A stretch of 33,305 nucleotides of DNA from an uncultured Pelagibacteraceae bacterium (GTDB lineage Bacteria > Pseudomonadota > Alphaproteobacteria > Pelagibacterales > Pelagibacteraceae): positions 1-33,305 of the forward strand of contig CABYXQ010000011.1 in the NCBI GenBank assembly GCA_902522915.1, given 5' to 3'. Numbering within the stretch: the stretch's first letter is position 1; every line of letters starts with the position of its first letter. Under the pieces are notes generated by a model. That model did not search any database and was not told where the DNA came from. It saw only the letters and a program-made list of their open reading frames with translations. Shown here one piece after another: positions 1 through 8,094 of this stretch. The position numbers and the translations under genes are program-made.

Positions 1-1684
1 TAACGTTTGAAATAGCTTTTAGAAAAACTAGTTTATCAGGAGATATATCATTTTGATTATTAATAAATCTTTTTTCAGCTTGCTGTTTTCCTAAGTTCCA
101 ATATGAGTGAAATTCTGATGCAAGCTCATACAAATAAACTGGGATACGATGTGGTTCAAGTCTGTTGCAAGCTGTAGTAATACATTTTGGCCATTCTGAA
201 ACTTTTTTTAATATCTTAATTTCATCACTGGTATATTCAAATTTATAATCTTCTATTTTAATATCTGAATTTAAGTCTTTACTAATATGGCGAAATACTG
301 AAGAAATTCTAGCGTAACAATATTGAACATAGTAAAGAGGATTATCTTTTGATTTTTCTTTGACAGCATCAAAATCAAAATCTAATTCAACATCACCGCT
401 TCTATTAAGCATTATAAATCTAGTTGCATCCTTACCAACTTCTTCAATTAGATCATCAACAGTTATATAGTCGCCTTTTCTCTTTGACATTTTAAAAGGT
501 TTATTGTCTTTAATAAGTTTTACTAGCTGACTAATTTTACAAATTAATTTATTTTTTTCTCCTGATAGAGCTTCAACAGATGATGAAATACGTTTTGTAT
601 AACCAGCATGATCTGCGCCAAGAATATTAATTAGAAAATCAAAATTTCTATCAACCTTATTTTTATGATAAGCAACATCGCTTGCAAAATAAGTCCAACT
701 ACCATCAGATTTTTGTAACGCTCTATCCTTATCATCTCCAAAATCTGTTGATTTGAACAATAATTGCTCTCTTTCAACCCATTCTTTATTATCTTCACCG
801 GCTGGAGCTTTAATTTTACCTTTATAAACAAACTTGCCATCTTCTAAGAACTTAATAACTTGCTCTACTTCATTATTTAAAACTAAGGTCTTTTCACTTA
901 CAAAATTATCATGCTTAATACCTAAGCTTTTTAGATTATTCTTAATTAAATCAAGAGCTTGTTCAATTGATAAAGAAGTTAATATATCCTTAATATCATC
1001 ATAACTATCGAAATTCATATCTAAGTTTGATGAAATAATATTTTTGGCAAAATCTATTAAATAGTCACCTGGATATAAATCAGGATTATCATTTGGAAAG
1101 GGTTCGTTAAATTTAGCCTCACGTATTCTAAAATAGACAGATTTAGTAAAACTAATTATTTGGTTTCCATAATCATTAACATAATATTCTTTAGTAACTT
1201 TATGTTTGTTAAAAGTTAATACATTTGAAATAACGTCTCCTAAAATAGCCCCACGACAATGTCCAACGTGCAATGGACCTGTTGGGTTTGCTGACACAAA
1301 TTCTACTAAGTAACTACATTTTTTCTCTTTTTCATTTATTCCAAAATTTTTTGCATTTTTAATAATCTCTTGAATAAAATTAGTCCAAAATAAAGGTTTA
1401 AATTTAATATTTATAAAGCCAGGCTTAACAACATTAATAGTATCAATTAAAGAATCCTTTTCCTTAATAATGGGTGATATTTTTTCAGCCAACACTAGCG
1501 GTGACTTCTTATTTAATTTTGAAAGTACCATTGCAACATTTGTTGAAATATCACAATCAAAATTAGGAGGCGGTATTTCTGCATTTATTCCATTGAAAGT
1601 TTCAGGAATAAGCAATTCACCATTTTTATTTAAATCGGTTATAATTAATTTAATTTTGTCTAAATATAATTCAAAAATGTTCAT
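1..1684 (-). CDS. argS: Arginyl-tRNA synthetase (3' end truncated by window edge)
   Basis: Charges tRNA-Arg with arginine in the cytoplasm (class I aminoacyl-tRNA synthetase). Reading the minus strand from the ATG at 1684-1682 gives an open frame of 561 codons to the left edge with no stop. It starts MNIFELYLDKIKL and contains VSANPTGPLHVGH around residues 125-137, the ArgS version of the HIGH motif, followed by CRGAILGD. The family is usually about 560-590 residues, so only some 15-25 C-terminal residues lie outside the window. The last visible residues (KLVFLKAISNV) fit the DALR anticodon-binding domain. The start overlaps the dgt stop as ATGA, so the two are probably co-transcribed and translationally coupled. 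Confidence 0.95.
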   Translation of the reverse strand, partial: MNIFELYLDKIKLIITDLNKNGELLIPETFNGINAEIPPPNFDCDISTNVAMVLSKLNKKSPLVLAEKISPIIKEKDSLIDTINVVKPGFINIKFKPLFWTNFIQEIIKNAKNFGINEKEKKCSYLVEFVSANPTGPLHVGHCRGAILGDVISNVLTFNKHKVTKEYYVNDYGNQIISFTKSVYFRIREAKFNEPFPNDNPDLYPGDYLIDFAKNIISSNLDMNFDSYDDIKDILTSLSIEQALDLIKNNLKSLGIKHDNFVSEKTLVLNNEVEQVIKFLEDGKFVYKGKIKAPAGEDNKEWVEREQLLFKSTDFGDDKDRALQKSDGSWTYFASDVAYHKNKVDRNFDFLINILGADHAGYTKRISSSVEALSGEKNKLICKISQLVKLIKDNKPFKMSKRKGDYITVDDLIEEVGKDATRFIMLNRSGDVELDFDFDAVKEKSKDNPLYYVQYCYARISSVFRHISKDLNSDIKIEDYKFEYTSDEIKILKKVSEWPKCITTACNRLEPHRIPVYLYELASEFHSYWNLGKQQAEKRFINNQNDISPDKLVFLKAISNV

Positions 1685-2799
1685 TTATTTTTATTATAAA
1701 GGTTAATAGCATAACGATCAGTCATACCAGAAATAAAATCTGAAATAGCTCTAAATTTATTTTTAGTCAATTGATCTTTACTAATAAATTTTCTTGGATT
1801 TGCGTTAATTATTTTAAATAATTTTTTAATTATCATTTTACCTTTTTGATTCTTTTCATAAACATTTTTATTATTGTACATTTTGTCTTTTAAAAATAAT
1901 TTAATTTCTTTTTCTGACTTTATTAATTTTTTTGAAAAACCAACCAACAAACAGTCAGTTTTTGTAACTTTTTTAAAAGAAGTTATTTTGTTATTCTTTA
2001 AATTTTTTTGTGTATTATTTAACAAATCTCTAATCATTAGATCAATGGAGTCTCTTATTATTTGATATGTTGCTATTTTGTAATTTGTTTTATTAATTTT
2101 TTTTTTATATTTTACATATATAGACTTGAAAAAATCTATTTCAGTGAGATCTTCTAATTTAAATAATTTAGCATTTATCCCATCTTGAATATCATGATTA
2201 TTATAGGCTATATCATCAGATATACTTGATATTTGAGCTTCTAATGATGGATATGAATTAAAAACAATCTTTTTTTTAAAACTTTTAAGACCTATTAATC
2301 TGTTTACTAAAGATAAATTTTCAACTGGTCCATTATGTTTTAAAAGTCCTTCAAGTGTTTCTATAGTTAGGTTTAAGCCATCAAATTTGAAATATTTATT
2401 TTCTAAAAACATTACAATTCTTAAAGTTTGTAAGTTATGGTCAAATCCTCCATGATCATTCATACATTCATTTAGAGCATCTTCACCTGCATGACCGAAA
2501 GGTGTATGACCCATATCATGAGCTAAGCTTAAGGTTTCTGCTAAATCTTCATTTAATTTCAGGAATTTTGCAATTGATCTCGCTATTTGGGCAACTTCAA
2601 TTGAGTGTGTTATTCTAGTCCGATAATGATCACCTTCAGTATTTACAAAAACTTGGGTTTTATGTTTAAGTCTTCTAAAGGAAGCACTATGAACTATTCT
2701 ATCTCTATCTCTTTGAAAAGGAGATCTAAATCTAGAATTAGCTTCATTAGTAAGTCTACCTTTGCTTTGAAATACGCCTAACAGACTATGTTTTTTCAT
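1681..2799 (-). CDS. dgt: dGTP triphosphohydrolase-like HD-domain protein
   Basis: Deoxyguanosinetriphosphate triphosphohydrolase-like protein, expected to hydrolyse dNTPs to deoxynucleosides plus triphosphate in the cytoplasm. The 372-aa product shows the HD metal site: H65 in THSIEVAQIA, H94-D95 in LAHDMGHTPFGH, and a later SSISDDIAYNNHDI segment supplying the distal Asp. The N-terminal RSPFQRDRDRIVHSASFRRL motif is typical of this family. Length matches the short alphaproteobacterial dGTPase-like group rather than the roughly 500-aa E. coli Dgt. Its stop overlaps the argS start by 4 bp, and 50 bp separate its start from the divergent erpA. The exact nucleotide preference cannot be read from sequence. 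Confidence 0.92.
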   Translation of the reverse strand: MKKHSLLGVFQSKGRLTNEANSRFRSPFQRDRDRIVHSASFRRLKHKTQVFVNTEGDHYRTRITHSIEVAQIARSIAKFLKLNEDLAETLSLAHDMGHTPFGHAGEDALNECMNDHGGFDHNLQTLRIVMFLENKYFKFDGLNLTIETLEGLLKHNGPVENLSLVNRLIGLKSFKKKIVFNSYPSLEAQISSISDDIAYNNHDIQDGINAKLFKLEDLTEIDFFKSIYVKYKKKINKTNYKIATYQIIRDSIDLMIRDLLNNTQKNLKNNKITSFKKVTKTDCLLVGFSKKLIKSEKEIKLFLKDKMYNNKNVYEKNQKGKMIIKKLFKIINANPRKFISKDQLTKNKFRAISDFISGMTDRYAINLYNKNK

Positions 2800-2849
2800 C
2801 CTTTAATTTAAATAATTAAGTATTATATTAGTAATACCAGTGTTCAAAC

Positions 2850-3167
2850 ATGATTAAAGAAATTAAATTTACAGATAAAGCTTTAAAACAAATAGATAAT
2901 TTATTGTCTAAAAAGGATAAAGGATCTTTTTTTAGAATCGCTATTAAAGGTGGAGGCTGTTCAGGTTTTCAATATGAATTCACATTTGATCAATCAAAAC
3001 AAGAAGATGATTTAAATTTTCAAAGCATTTTAATAGACAAAACATCAGCAGACTTATTAAAGGGTTCTGAGGTTGACTATGTATCTGAATTAATTGGAGA
3101 GTCTTTTAAAATATCCAATCCACAAACTAAATCATCTTGTGGATGTGGTGTATCTTTCTCACTTTAA
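2850..3167 (+). CDS. erpA: A-type iron-sulfur cluster carrier (ErpA/IscA family)
   Basis: Small (105 aa) A-type Fe-S carrier that delivers clusters to apoproteins. The three cluster-binding cysteines are present: C37 in GGGCSGFQY, and C97 and C99 in SSCGCGVSF at the C-terminus. ErpA, IscA and SufA cannot be separated securely by motif. ErpA is preferred because no isc/suf genes are adjacent and because a solitary A-type gene beside dgt and xth is common in alphaproteobacteria. The stop codon overlaps the xth start (TAATG), so the pair forms one transcription unit, divergent from dgt-argS. Confidence 0.88.
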   Translation: MIKEIKFTDKALKQIDNLLSKKDKGSFFRIAIKGGGCSGFQYEFTFDQSKQEDDLNFQSILIDKTSADLLKGSEVDYVSELIGESFKISNPQTKSSCGCGVSFSL

Positions 3168-3943
3168 TGATCATTTCATCTTGGAATGTTAATTCCGTAA
3201 GAGCAAGAATAGAAAATATCAAAAGTTATTTATTAAAATATAAACCAGATGTTTTAATGATGCAGGAAATTAAAACTGAAGATGTTAATTTTCCATATGA
3301 TGATTTTGCTTCTATGAATTATGAGTGCCATGTTTATGGTCAAAAAAGTTATAATGGTGTTGCAATTATTTCAAAAAATAATTTAAAAAATATAAGAACT
3401 GATTTAATTAAAGATAAGCTTAAACAATCTAGAATAATTTCAGCTGAAATCGAGTATAAAAAGAAAATTATTCAATTAATAAACATTTATACTCCCAATG
3501 GAAATCCAGTTGATACAGAAAAATACGATTATAAAAAAAATTGGATGGACCAATTAATTAAGCAATTAAAAATATTATCAAAAAAAAATTCTAATATAAT
3601 ACTTGCAGGAGATTTTAATGTCATACCAGCAGCTGAAGATGTCTATAACGTTAAAAGCTTTGAGGATGACGCATTATATAGATTAGAAATAAGAAAAAAG
3701 TTTAGAGAGATGCTTAACTTAGGCTTTAGTGACGTATATAGGCATTTTAACGAAGATAAAGAAGGATATACATTCTGGGACTACATGAGAGGGGCATGGC
3801 AAAAAAACAACGGTATGCGTATTGATCACTTCTTAGTTTCAAATTCAATAATTGATATAATAAAAGATATTAATATTAATAAAGATCCTCGCGGAAGAGA
3901 AAAACCTTCGGATCATACTCCAATTGAAATTAAGTTAGCTTAA
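3167..3943 (+). CDS. xth: Exodeoxyribonuclease III (AP endonuclease)
   Basis: Exonuclease III family enzyme of base-excision repair: Mg-dependent 3'-5' exonuclease and apurinic-site endonuclease. The start is set at the ATG at 3167, which overlaps the erpA stop as TAATG. The longer in-frame extension from 3137 lies wholly inside erpA, and its extra residues (MWMWCIFLTL) do not resemble the family. From 3167 the protein has 258 aa and begins MIISSWNVNSVRARI, placing N7 and E34 (MMQEIKTED) at the E. coli positions. GDFNV, DYMRGAWQKNNGMRIDH and the C-terminal SDHTPIEI complete the active site. The 3' end overlaps the convergent oxidoreductase gene by 9 bp. Confidence 0.94.
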   Translation: MIISSWNVNSVRARIENIKSYLLKYKPDVLMMQEIKTEDVNFPYDDFASMNYECHVYGQKSYNGVAIISKNNLKNIRTDLIKDKLKQSRIISAEIEYKKKIIQLINIYTPNGNPVDTEKYDYKKNWMDQLIKQLKILSKKNSNIILAGDFNVIPAAEDVYNVKSFEDDALYRLEIRKKFREMLNLGFSDVYRHFNEDKEGYTFWDYMRGAWQKNNGMRIDHFLVSNSIIDIIKDININKDPRGREKPSDHTPIEIKLA

Positions 3944-4933
3944 AGATTTTATTTTATTTACCAAGTCTTCGTTGATATTTCTAGGACCAGTATCTTTTCT
4001 ATTTTTATGTCTTCTTTCACCTGGTAACCGCACCTCACCCATAGACTTCATTTTTACAAAAAATTCATCAGCATGTTTTTGCCAACTTGTTCCAGCAGTT
4101 TTATCTGGACAAATTGCTAAAATAAATTCACCACCACTTGGAGGACCACCATCATTATTGTCTTTTGCTGCTGTTTCATAACTAAAATTATCACCAACTA
4201 AAGCACCTGCTAATAATTCAACCATCATTGCTATCGCAGAGCCTTTATATCCACCAAAGGGTAATAAAACTCCACCATCAGCTATTTCACCTGGATCAGT
4301 TGTTTCTTTACCATCTTTAGTAAGCCCAGTTCCAAGAGGTACTTTGTGCCCTTCTCTCTTTGCAACTTGAACTTCACCCATTGCCATTGAAGCTGTTGCC
4401 ATATCATATACAACAGGATTTTTTCCTGGTCTAGGCCAAGCAAAGGAAATTGGATTTGTTCCAAAAAGAGGTTTAATCGCACCAGCTGGTGCAACAGCAG
4501 GCTTGTAAGATGTGCAAGCAAATGTAACCAAACCATCTTCCGCTAATTTTTCAGTTTCAGGCCACATAGCAGCCATATGATGAGAATTATTAATAGCTAA
4601 AACAGCAACTCCATTTTCTTTTGCAGCTTTACTTAATTCAGGTAATCCTAAGTTAAGAACAACAGGAGCTAAACAATTATTTCCTTCAACTTTAATTACT
4701 GATGGAGATATTTTTTTAACTTCAGGTCTACCTTTTCCATTAATTTTACCACTTTTAAGTCCACTCACATAAGCAGGTAATCTAAACAAACCATGAGATA
4801 AGGATCCATCTCTTTCTGCATTTTTTATTAAATCTGAAAGTATAGATGCTGTTTCGTCATCACATCCGTTTGCTAAAAGAGTTTTTTTGGCTAGATCAAA
4901 AATTTCATCTAATGTTAACGAAATTGTACTCAT
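3935..4933 (-). CDS. Ldh-family NAD(P)H oxidoreductase, possibly a cyclic-imine (piperideine/pyrroline-2-carboxylate) reductase
   Basis: Member of the malate/L-lactate dehydrogenase-like (type II, Ldh_2) superfamily, a cytosolic NAD(P)H-dependent reductase of 2-oxo or 2-imino acids; 332 aa. Family marks are the N-terminal helix leading to DGSLSHGLFRLP, the catalytic region NNSHHMAAMWPETEKLAEDG, KPLFGTNPISFAWPRPG, and LLPFGGYKGSAIAMMVELL. The double His followed by AxxWP resembles delta1-piperideine-2-carboxylate/pyrroline-2-carboxylate reductases (DpkA) more than classic malate dehydrogenases, as far as I recall, but substrate is not proven. Its start overlaps the zur stop (TAATG), making it the last gene of znuC-znuB-zur and probably under Zur control. 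No zinc ligand set is obvious. Confidence 0.8.
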   Translation of the reverse strand: MSTISLTLDEIFDLAKKTLLANGCDDETASILSDLIKNAERDGSLSHGLFRLPAYVSGLKSGKINGKGRPEVKKISPSVIKVEGNNCLAPVVLNLGLPELSKAAKENGVAVLAINNSHHMAAMWPETEKLAEDGLVTFACTSYKPAVAPAGAIKPLFGTNPISFAWPRPGKNPVVYDMATASMAMGEVQVAKREGHKVPLGTGLTKDGKETTDPGEIADGGVLLPFGGYKGSAIAMMVELLAGALVGDNFSYETAAKDNNDGGPPSGGEFILAICPDKTAGTSWQKHADEFFVKMKSMGEVRLPGERRHKNRKDTGPRNINEDLVNKIKSLS

Positions 4934-5331
4934 TATGTTGATTTACATTTTTTACATAAACCAAAAAATTCTAAATTGTATTTATTATATTTCATTCCAG
5001 CTTCATCAACAAAATTTGATAAGTATTTTGAAAGTTTAGAGTTACTTATTTCAGAAACTTTTTCACAGCTTTCACATATTGAAAAAGCTGTTGCTTTAGA
5101 AATTTGACAGCTTGAATTTTGACAAGCAATAAAAGCATTACGACTTTCAATTTTATGAATTTTTCCTATTTTAACTAATTTATCTAAAGCTCTATAAACT
5201 TGTAAGGGTGCCTTGATACCTTTTTTTTGTACATTAAAAAGTATCGAGTAAGCTTTCATTGGCTCAGATGATTTATCTATAAGATCAAAAATAATTTGTT
5301 GGTTTTTTGATAAGTTGTTTTGTTTTTCCAT
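4933..5331 (-). CDS. zur: Fur-family zinc uptake regulator Zur
   Basis: Ferric-uptake-regulator-family repressor, assigned as Zur from its place between znuB and the znuA/znuC Zur boxes. The 132-aa protein has an N-terminal winged helix (about 8-68, with APLQVYRALDKLVKIGKIHKIES) and a dimerisation domain. Structural zinc cysteines are present as C86-X2-C89 (ICESCEKV) and C126-X2-C129 (LCKKCKST). In the expected sensory site H59, C70 and E94 align with E. coli H77, C88 and E111, but the fourth ligand (E. coli H96) has no His counterpart and C75 is the only nearby candidate. It lacks the His-rich C-terminal tail of E. coli Zur. It lies 25 bp after znuB, so autoregulation through the znuC promoter is likely. 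Confidence 0.88.
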   Translation of the reverse strand: MEKQNNLSKNQQIIFDLIDKSSEPMKAYSILFNVQKKGIKAPLQVYRALDKLVKIGKIHKIESRNAFIACQNSSCQISKATAFSICESCEKVSEISNSKLSKYLSNFVDEAGMKYNKYNLEFFGLCKKCKST

Positions 5332-5356
5332 TTTTTATTTACCTTAACGTTAAAAA

Positions 5357-6160
5357 TTAGTTTTTCAATTTAATAGACTGTTTTATATTTAGTAGAGAAA
5401 GTATAAATAGAACCAATGCAGCTGCTATGATTGATGGACCAGAAGGAGTATTAAACTCTAATGATGAAAATAGTCCTAATACCACAGATAATAAGCCACC
5501 AATGATTGAATAAAACACCATTTTCTGTGGACTATCAGATATATTTCTAGCCATTGCAGCAGGTATAATTAACATTCCTGTAATCAGTAATAATCCTACC
5601 ATTTTAATTGAAATTGCAATGATAGCTGCCATCAAAATTGTAAATACTGCTTTTGCTCTATCGGGATTTAAACCTTCTGCTTCAGCCAATTCATAGTTTA
5701 CAGTAGATGCAAATAAAGATTTCCAAATTAGTTTTAATGTAATCAATATTATTGGTCCACCAACCCATATAATAAGTAAATCATTTGTATTAACAGCTAA
5801 GATGTCCCCAAATAATAATCCCATAATATCAAACCTTATGAATGTCAAAAACCCAATAACAACAAGCCCTACAGCGAGAGATGAATGTGCCAAAAGACCA
5901 AGCAAAGCATCACCTGGTAAATTAGTTTTTTTTTGTAATTGAATTAAAATTACAGCTATCAAAGAAGAAATTAAAAAAACTGAAAGAGCAATATTTAGTT
6001 CAAATGAGTAAGCTAAAGTAACACCAAGTAAAGCTGAATGAGCAAGAGTATCCCCAAAATACGATAATCTTCTCCAAACAACAAAACAGCCCAGTGGACC
6101 TGTTACACAAGCGACACCAATTCCAGCTAGCAATGCTCTTATAAAAAAATCATCAAACAT
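5357..6160 (-). CDS. znuB: Zinc ABC transporter permease
   Basis: Inner-membrane permease of the ZnuABC high-affinity zinc importer (ABC-3 family), 267 aa with about 7-8 hydrophobic segments. The N-terminus RALLAGIGVACVTGPLGCFVVWRR and the segment YFGDTLAHSALLGVTLAY are characteristic of ABC-3 permeases. Later landmarks are YELAEAEGLNPDRAKAVF (the cytoplasmic coupling region) and LLLITGMLIIPAAMARN. The ATG follows directly on the znuC TAA, which implies tight coupling to the ATPase. Manganese or iron ABC-3 permeases look alike; zinc is inferred from Zur, the His-rich ZnuA and the Zur boxes. Confidence 0.92.
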   Translation of the reverse strand: MFDDFFIRALLAGIGVACVTGPLGCFVVWRRLSYFGDTLAHSALLGVTLAYSFELNIALSVFLISSLIAVILIQLQKKTNLPGDALLGLLAHSSLAVGLVVIGFLTFIRFDIMGLLFGDILAVNTNDLLIIWVGGPIILITLKLIWKSLFASTVNYELAEAEGLNPDRAKAVFTILMAAIIAISIKMVGLLLITGMLIIPAAMARNISDSPQKMVFYSIIGGLLSVVLGLFSSLEFNTPSGPSIIAAALVLFILSLLNIKQSIKLKN

Positions 6161-6901
6161 TTAGTTTTTCTTTATATCCCCTTCATCAGAATGAACATGG
6201 TCATGATTATGTTCATAAACCGAAAGAATTTGAGATGCTTGATCACCAAATAAAGTTTTATACTCATTGTTTCTTGCAACATCTATAGGTGAACCGGAGC
6301 AACATACGTGACCATTTAAGCAAACAACATGGTCTGTAGCAGTCATAACTGTATGAAGATCGTGAGATATTAATAAAATTCCACAATTTAACGTATCAGA
6401 TATTTTTTTGATTAGCTCGTATAATGCAATCTCACCTGTGTAATCCACACCTTGAACAGGCTCATCCAAAACTAATAATTCTGGTTTTTTAGAAATTGCA
6501 CGAGCAAGCAGAACTCTTTGAAATTCCCCACCCGATAAATTCCCTAAACTTTTATCTTTAAGGTGAATAACTCCTGTTAATGATAAAGCTTCATTAACTT
6601 GATCATCTTTGATTTTGTCTGTCAAAAGCATGAAATCATTAACTCTTATTGGGAGTGTCCAATCGATAGAAATTTTTTGAGGTACATAGCCAATATTATT
6701 TGTATATTTTTCAACACTGCCTTCTATGTTTTTGTAAATACCTAATGCAATTTTAGCAGTAGTACTTTTTCCAGAACCATTTGGACCTATTAGAGTTACA
6801 ATTTTACCCTTCTCAACTTGAAGTGATACACCTTCAACAAGCATTTTTCCGTTTTGTCGAAAACCTGCATTATTCAATTTAACTAAAATATTATTATCCA
6901 T
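6161..6901 (-). CDS. znuC: Zinc ABC transporter ATP-binding protein
   Basis: Cytoplasmic ATPase of ZnuABC, 246 aa. Walker A is GPNGSGKST (39-47), the signature is LSGGEFQRVLLARAI, Walker B is LLVLDEPVQGVD, and the switch is LISHDLH. The C-terminal tail carries a short His cluster (EHNHDHVHSDEGD), which could bind zinc and signal cytoplasmic zinc status; this is inference. First gene of the znuC-znuB-zur-oxidoreductase unit, divergent from znuA across an 82-bp spacer with two Zur boxes. Confidence 0.94.
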   Translation of the reverse strand: MDNNILVKLNNAGFRQNGKMLVEGVSLQVEKGKIVTLIGPNGSGKSTTAKIALGIYKNIEGSVEKYTNNIGYVPQKISIDWTLPIRVNDFMLLTDKIKDDQVNEALSLTGVIHLKDKSLGNLSGGEFQRVLLARAISKKPELLVLDEPVQGVDYTGEIALYELIKKISDTLNCGILLISHDLHTVMTATDHVVCLNGHVCCSGSPIDVARNNEYKTLFGDQASQILSVYEHNHDHVHSDEGDIKKN

Positions 6902-6931
6902 AATTACTTATTTTATACCTTGACTTATAAA

Positions 6932-6946
6932 TGTTATATTATTACA
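6932..6946. promoter_or_regulatory. Zur box 1 (imperfect)
   Basis: TGTTATATTATTACA is a 7-1-7 inverted repeat with one mismatch to the perfect second copy. It matches the Gram-negative Zur pattern (TGTTATA-N-TATAACA). It lies 31 bp upstream of the znuC start and 18 bp (start to start) from box 2, so two Zur dimers could cover the whole divergent control region. Confidence 0.8.
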
Positions 6947-6949
6947 TAC

Positions 6950-6964
6950 TGTTATATTATAACA
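6950..6964. promoter_or_regulatory. Zur box 2 (perfect palindrome)
   Basis: TGTTATATTATAACA is a perfect 7-1-7 palindrome located 20 bp upstream of the znuA ATG. It fits the known Zur operator consensus and lies between znuA and znuC with the zur gene in the same cluster. Zinc-loaded Zur bound here would be expected to block znuA and, with box 1, znuCB-zur. Confidence 0.9.
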
Positions 6965-6983
6965 ATCAATTAAATTATTTATT

Positions 6984-8063
6984 ATGAAAAAACTCAAAAA
7001 AATACCATTATTATTATCACTTTTATCATTTATAACTTTCATTACACCAATTAAGGCTGATGTAAAAGTAGTTACATCCATAAAACCATTACATTCATTA
7101 GCTAGTCTTTTAATGGATGGTATAGGAAAACCAGATCTAATAGTAGATGGATATGCATCTCCTCATGGATTTGCAATGAAACCTTCTCACGCAAAAATGT
7201 TACAAAATGCAGATATTGTATTTTGGGTTGGTGAAGATTTAGAAAATTTTTTAGAGAAACCTTTAAGTTCAATTGCAAAGAAAGCTGAAAAAATTGAGTT
7301 AATGCAAACAAAAGGATTGCAAGTTTTAAAATTCAGAGAAAGAAATATTTTTGATGAACATGATGATCACGACGATCATGATGGACACGCTAAGAAGAAA
7401 AAAGATGGACATGATGACCACGATCATGATGGACACGCTAAGAAGAAAAAAGATGAACATGATGACCACGATCATGATGGACACGCTAAGAAGAAAAAAG
7501 ATGGACATGATGATCATGACGATCATGATGGACATGACGATCATGAAGGACATGCACATGGTGAATTTGATCCACACATCTGGTTAGATCCTATCAATGC
7601 AAAAGTAATTTTGTTTGAAATGTCAAAACACTTAATAGAGAACGATCCTAATAACGAAGCAACTTACAGAGATAATTTAAGTAAAGCTTATAAGGAAATT
7701 GATAAACTTACTAAAGAAGTGACAGCTGAATTAAATGAAAGTGTTGCTTCAATTGTTTTTCATGATGCTTATCAGTATTTTGAAAAGAGATTTAGTGTAA
7801 ATATATTAGGTGCTTTTACAGTTAATACAGATGTAATGCCTGGAGCTGAACAATTAGCTGAAATTAGAGAAATAATTGAGCACGATAATGTAAGCTGTGT
7901 ATTTTCAGAACCTCAATTTAATCCTGATATTATCAAGGCAGTTGCTAAGGATATGAATATAAAAACTGGTGTTGTAGACCCTCTAGGAGCTACTTTAAAG
8001 CCAGGTAAAGATTTATATTTTGATCTTATAAAAAATATGTCTGCGTCATTTAAAGGTTGTTAA
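6984..8063 (+). CDS. znuA: Zinc ABC transporter periplasmic binding protein with expanded His/Asp loop
   Basis: Periplasmic zinc-binding protein of ZnuABC (cluster A-I metal-binding fold), 359 aa. A signal peptide covers about residues 1-25 (Lys-rich start, then LLLSLLSFITFI, cut near KA-DVKVV). Likely metal ligands are H61 (SPHGFAMKPSHA), H198 (FDPHIWLDP), H260 (VFHDAYQYF) and D332 (VVDPLG). C305 and the terminal C359 match the disulfide pair of E. coli ZnuA. Residues 126-192 form a very long acidic His loop with 19 His, built from near-identical 16-17-residue units separated by AKKKKD. The loop is assumed to capture or buffer zinc and mostly accounts for the extra length over the usual roughly 310 aa. 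Confidence 0.95.
   Translation: MKKLKKIPLLLSLLSFITFITPIKADVKVVTSIKPLHSLASLLMDGIGKPDLIVDGYASPHGFAMKPSHAKMLQNADIVFWVGEDLENFLEKPLSSIAKKAEKIELMQTKGLQVLKFRERNIFDEHDDHDDHDGHAKKKKDGHDDHDHDGHAKKKKDEHDDHDHDGHAKKKKDGHDDHDDHDGHDDHEGHAHGEFDPHIWLDPINAKVILFEMSKHLIENDPNNEATYRDNLSKAYKEIDKLTKEVTAELNESVASIVFHDAYQYFEKRFSVNILGAFTVNTDVMPGAEQLAEIREIIEHDNVSCVFSEPQFNPDIIKAVAKDMNIKTGVVDPLGATLKPGKDLYFDLIKNMSASFKGC
7359..7559 (+). repeat. In-frame tandem repeat encoding the ZnuA His-rich loop
   Basis: Tandem units of about 48 bp inside znuA, each encoding HDDHDHDGHAKKKKD plus G or E. Two central copies (residues 143-158 and 159-174) are almost identical at DNA level. They are flanked by a 17-residue variant before and a partial His/Asp run (175-192) after. 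All lengths are multiples of 3, so copy-number change would alter loop length without a frameshift. Confidence 0.9.
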
Positions 8064-8094
8064 TTTTAGATCATATTTCGATATAATATGAAAT

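Noticed and set aside
631-840. 69-aa minus-strand frame, and 1470-1706 on plus
   Set aside because: Both lie inside the argS coding region in other frames and show no family features.
3137-3166. Longer N-terminus for the exonuclease III gene
   Set aside because: It lies inside erpA and the extra residues do not match the family; the ATG at 3167 aligns N7 and E34 with E. coli.
7359-7559. Regular repeats that could suggest a CRISPR array
   Set aside because: Units are contiguous, in frame within znuA, and have no unique spacers of constant length.
7326-7587. Two overlapping reading frames (one per strand) rich in Met/Ile or Met/Thr repeats
   Set aside because: They are out-of-frame readings of the znuA His/Asp tandem repeat; the znuA frame has all family motifs on both sides.
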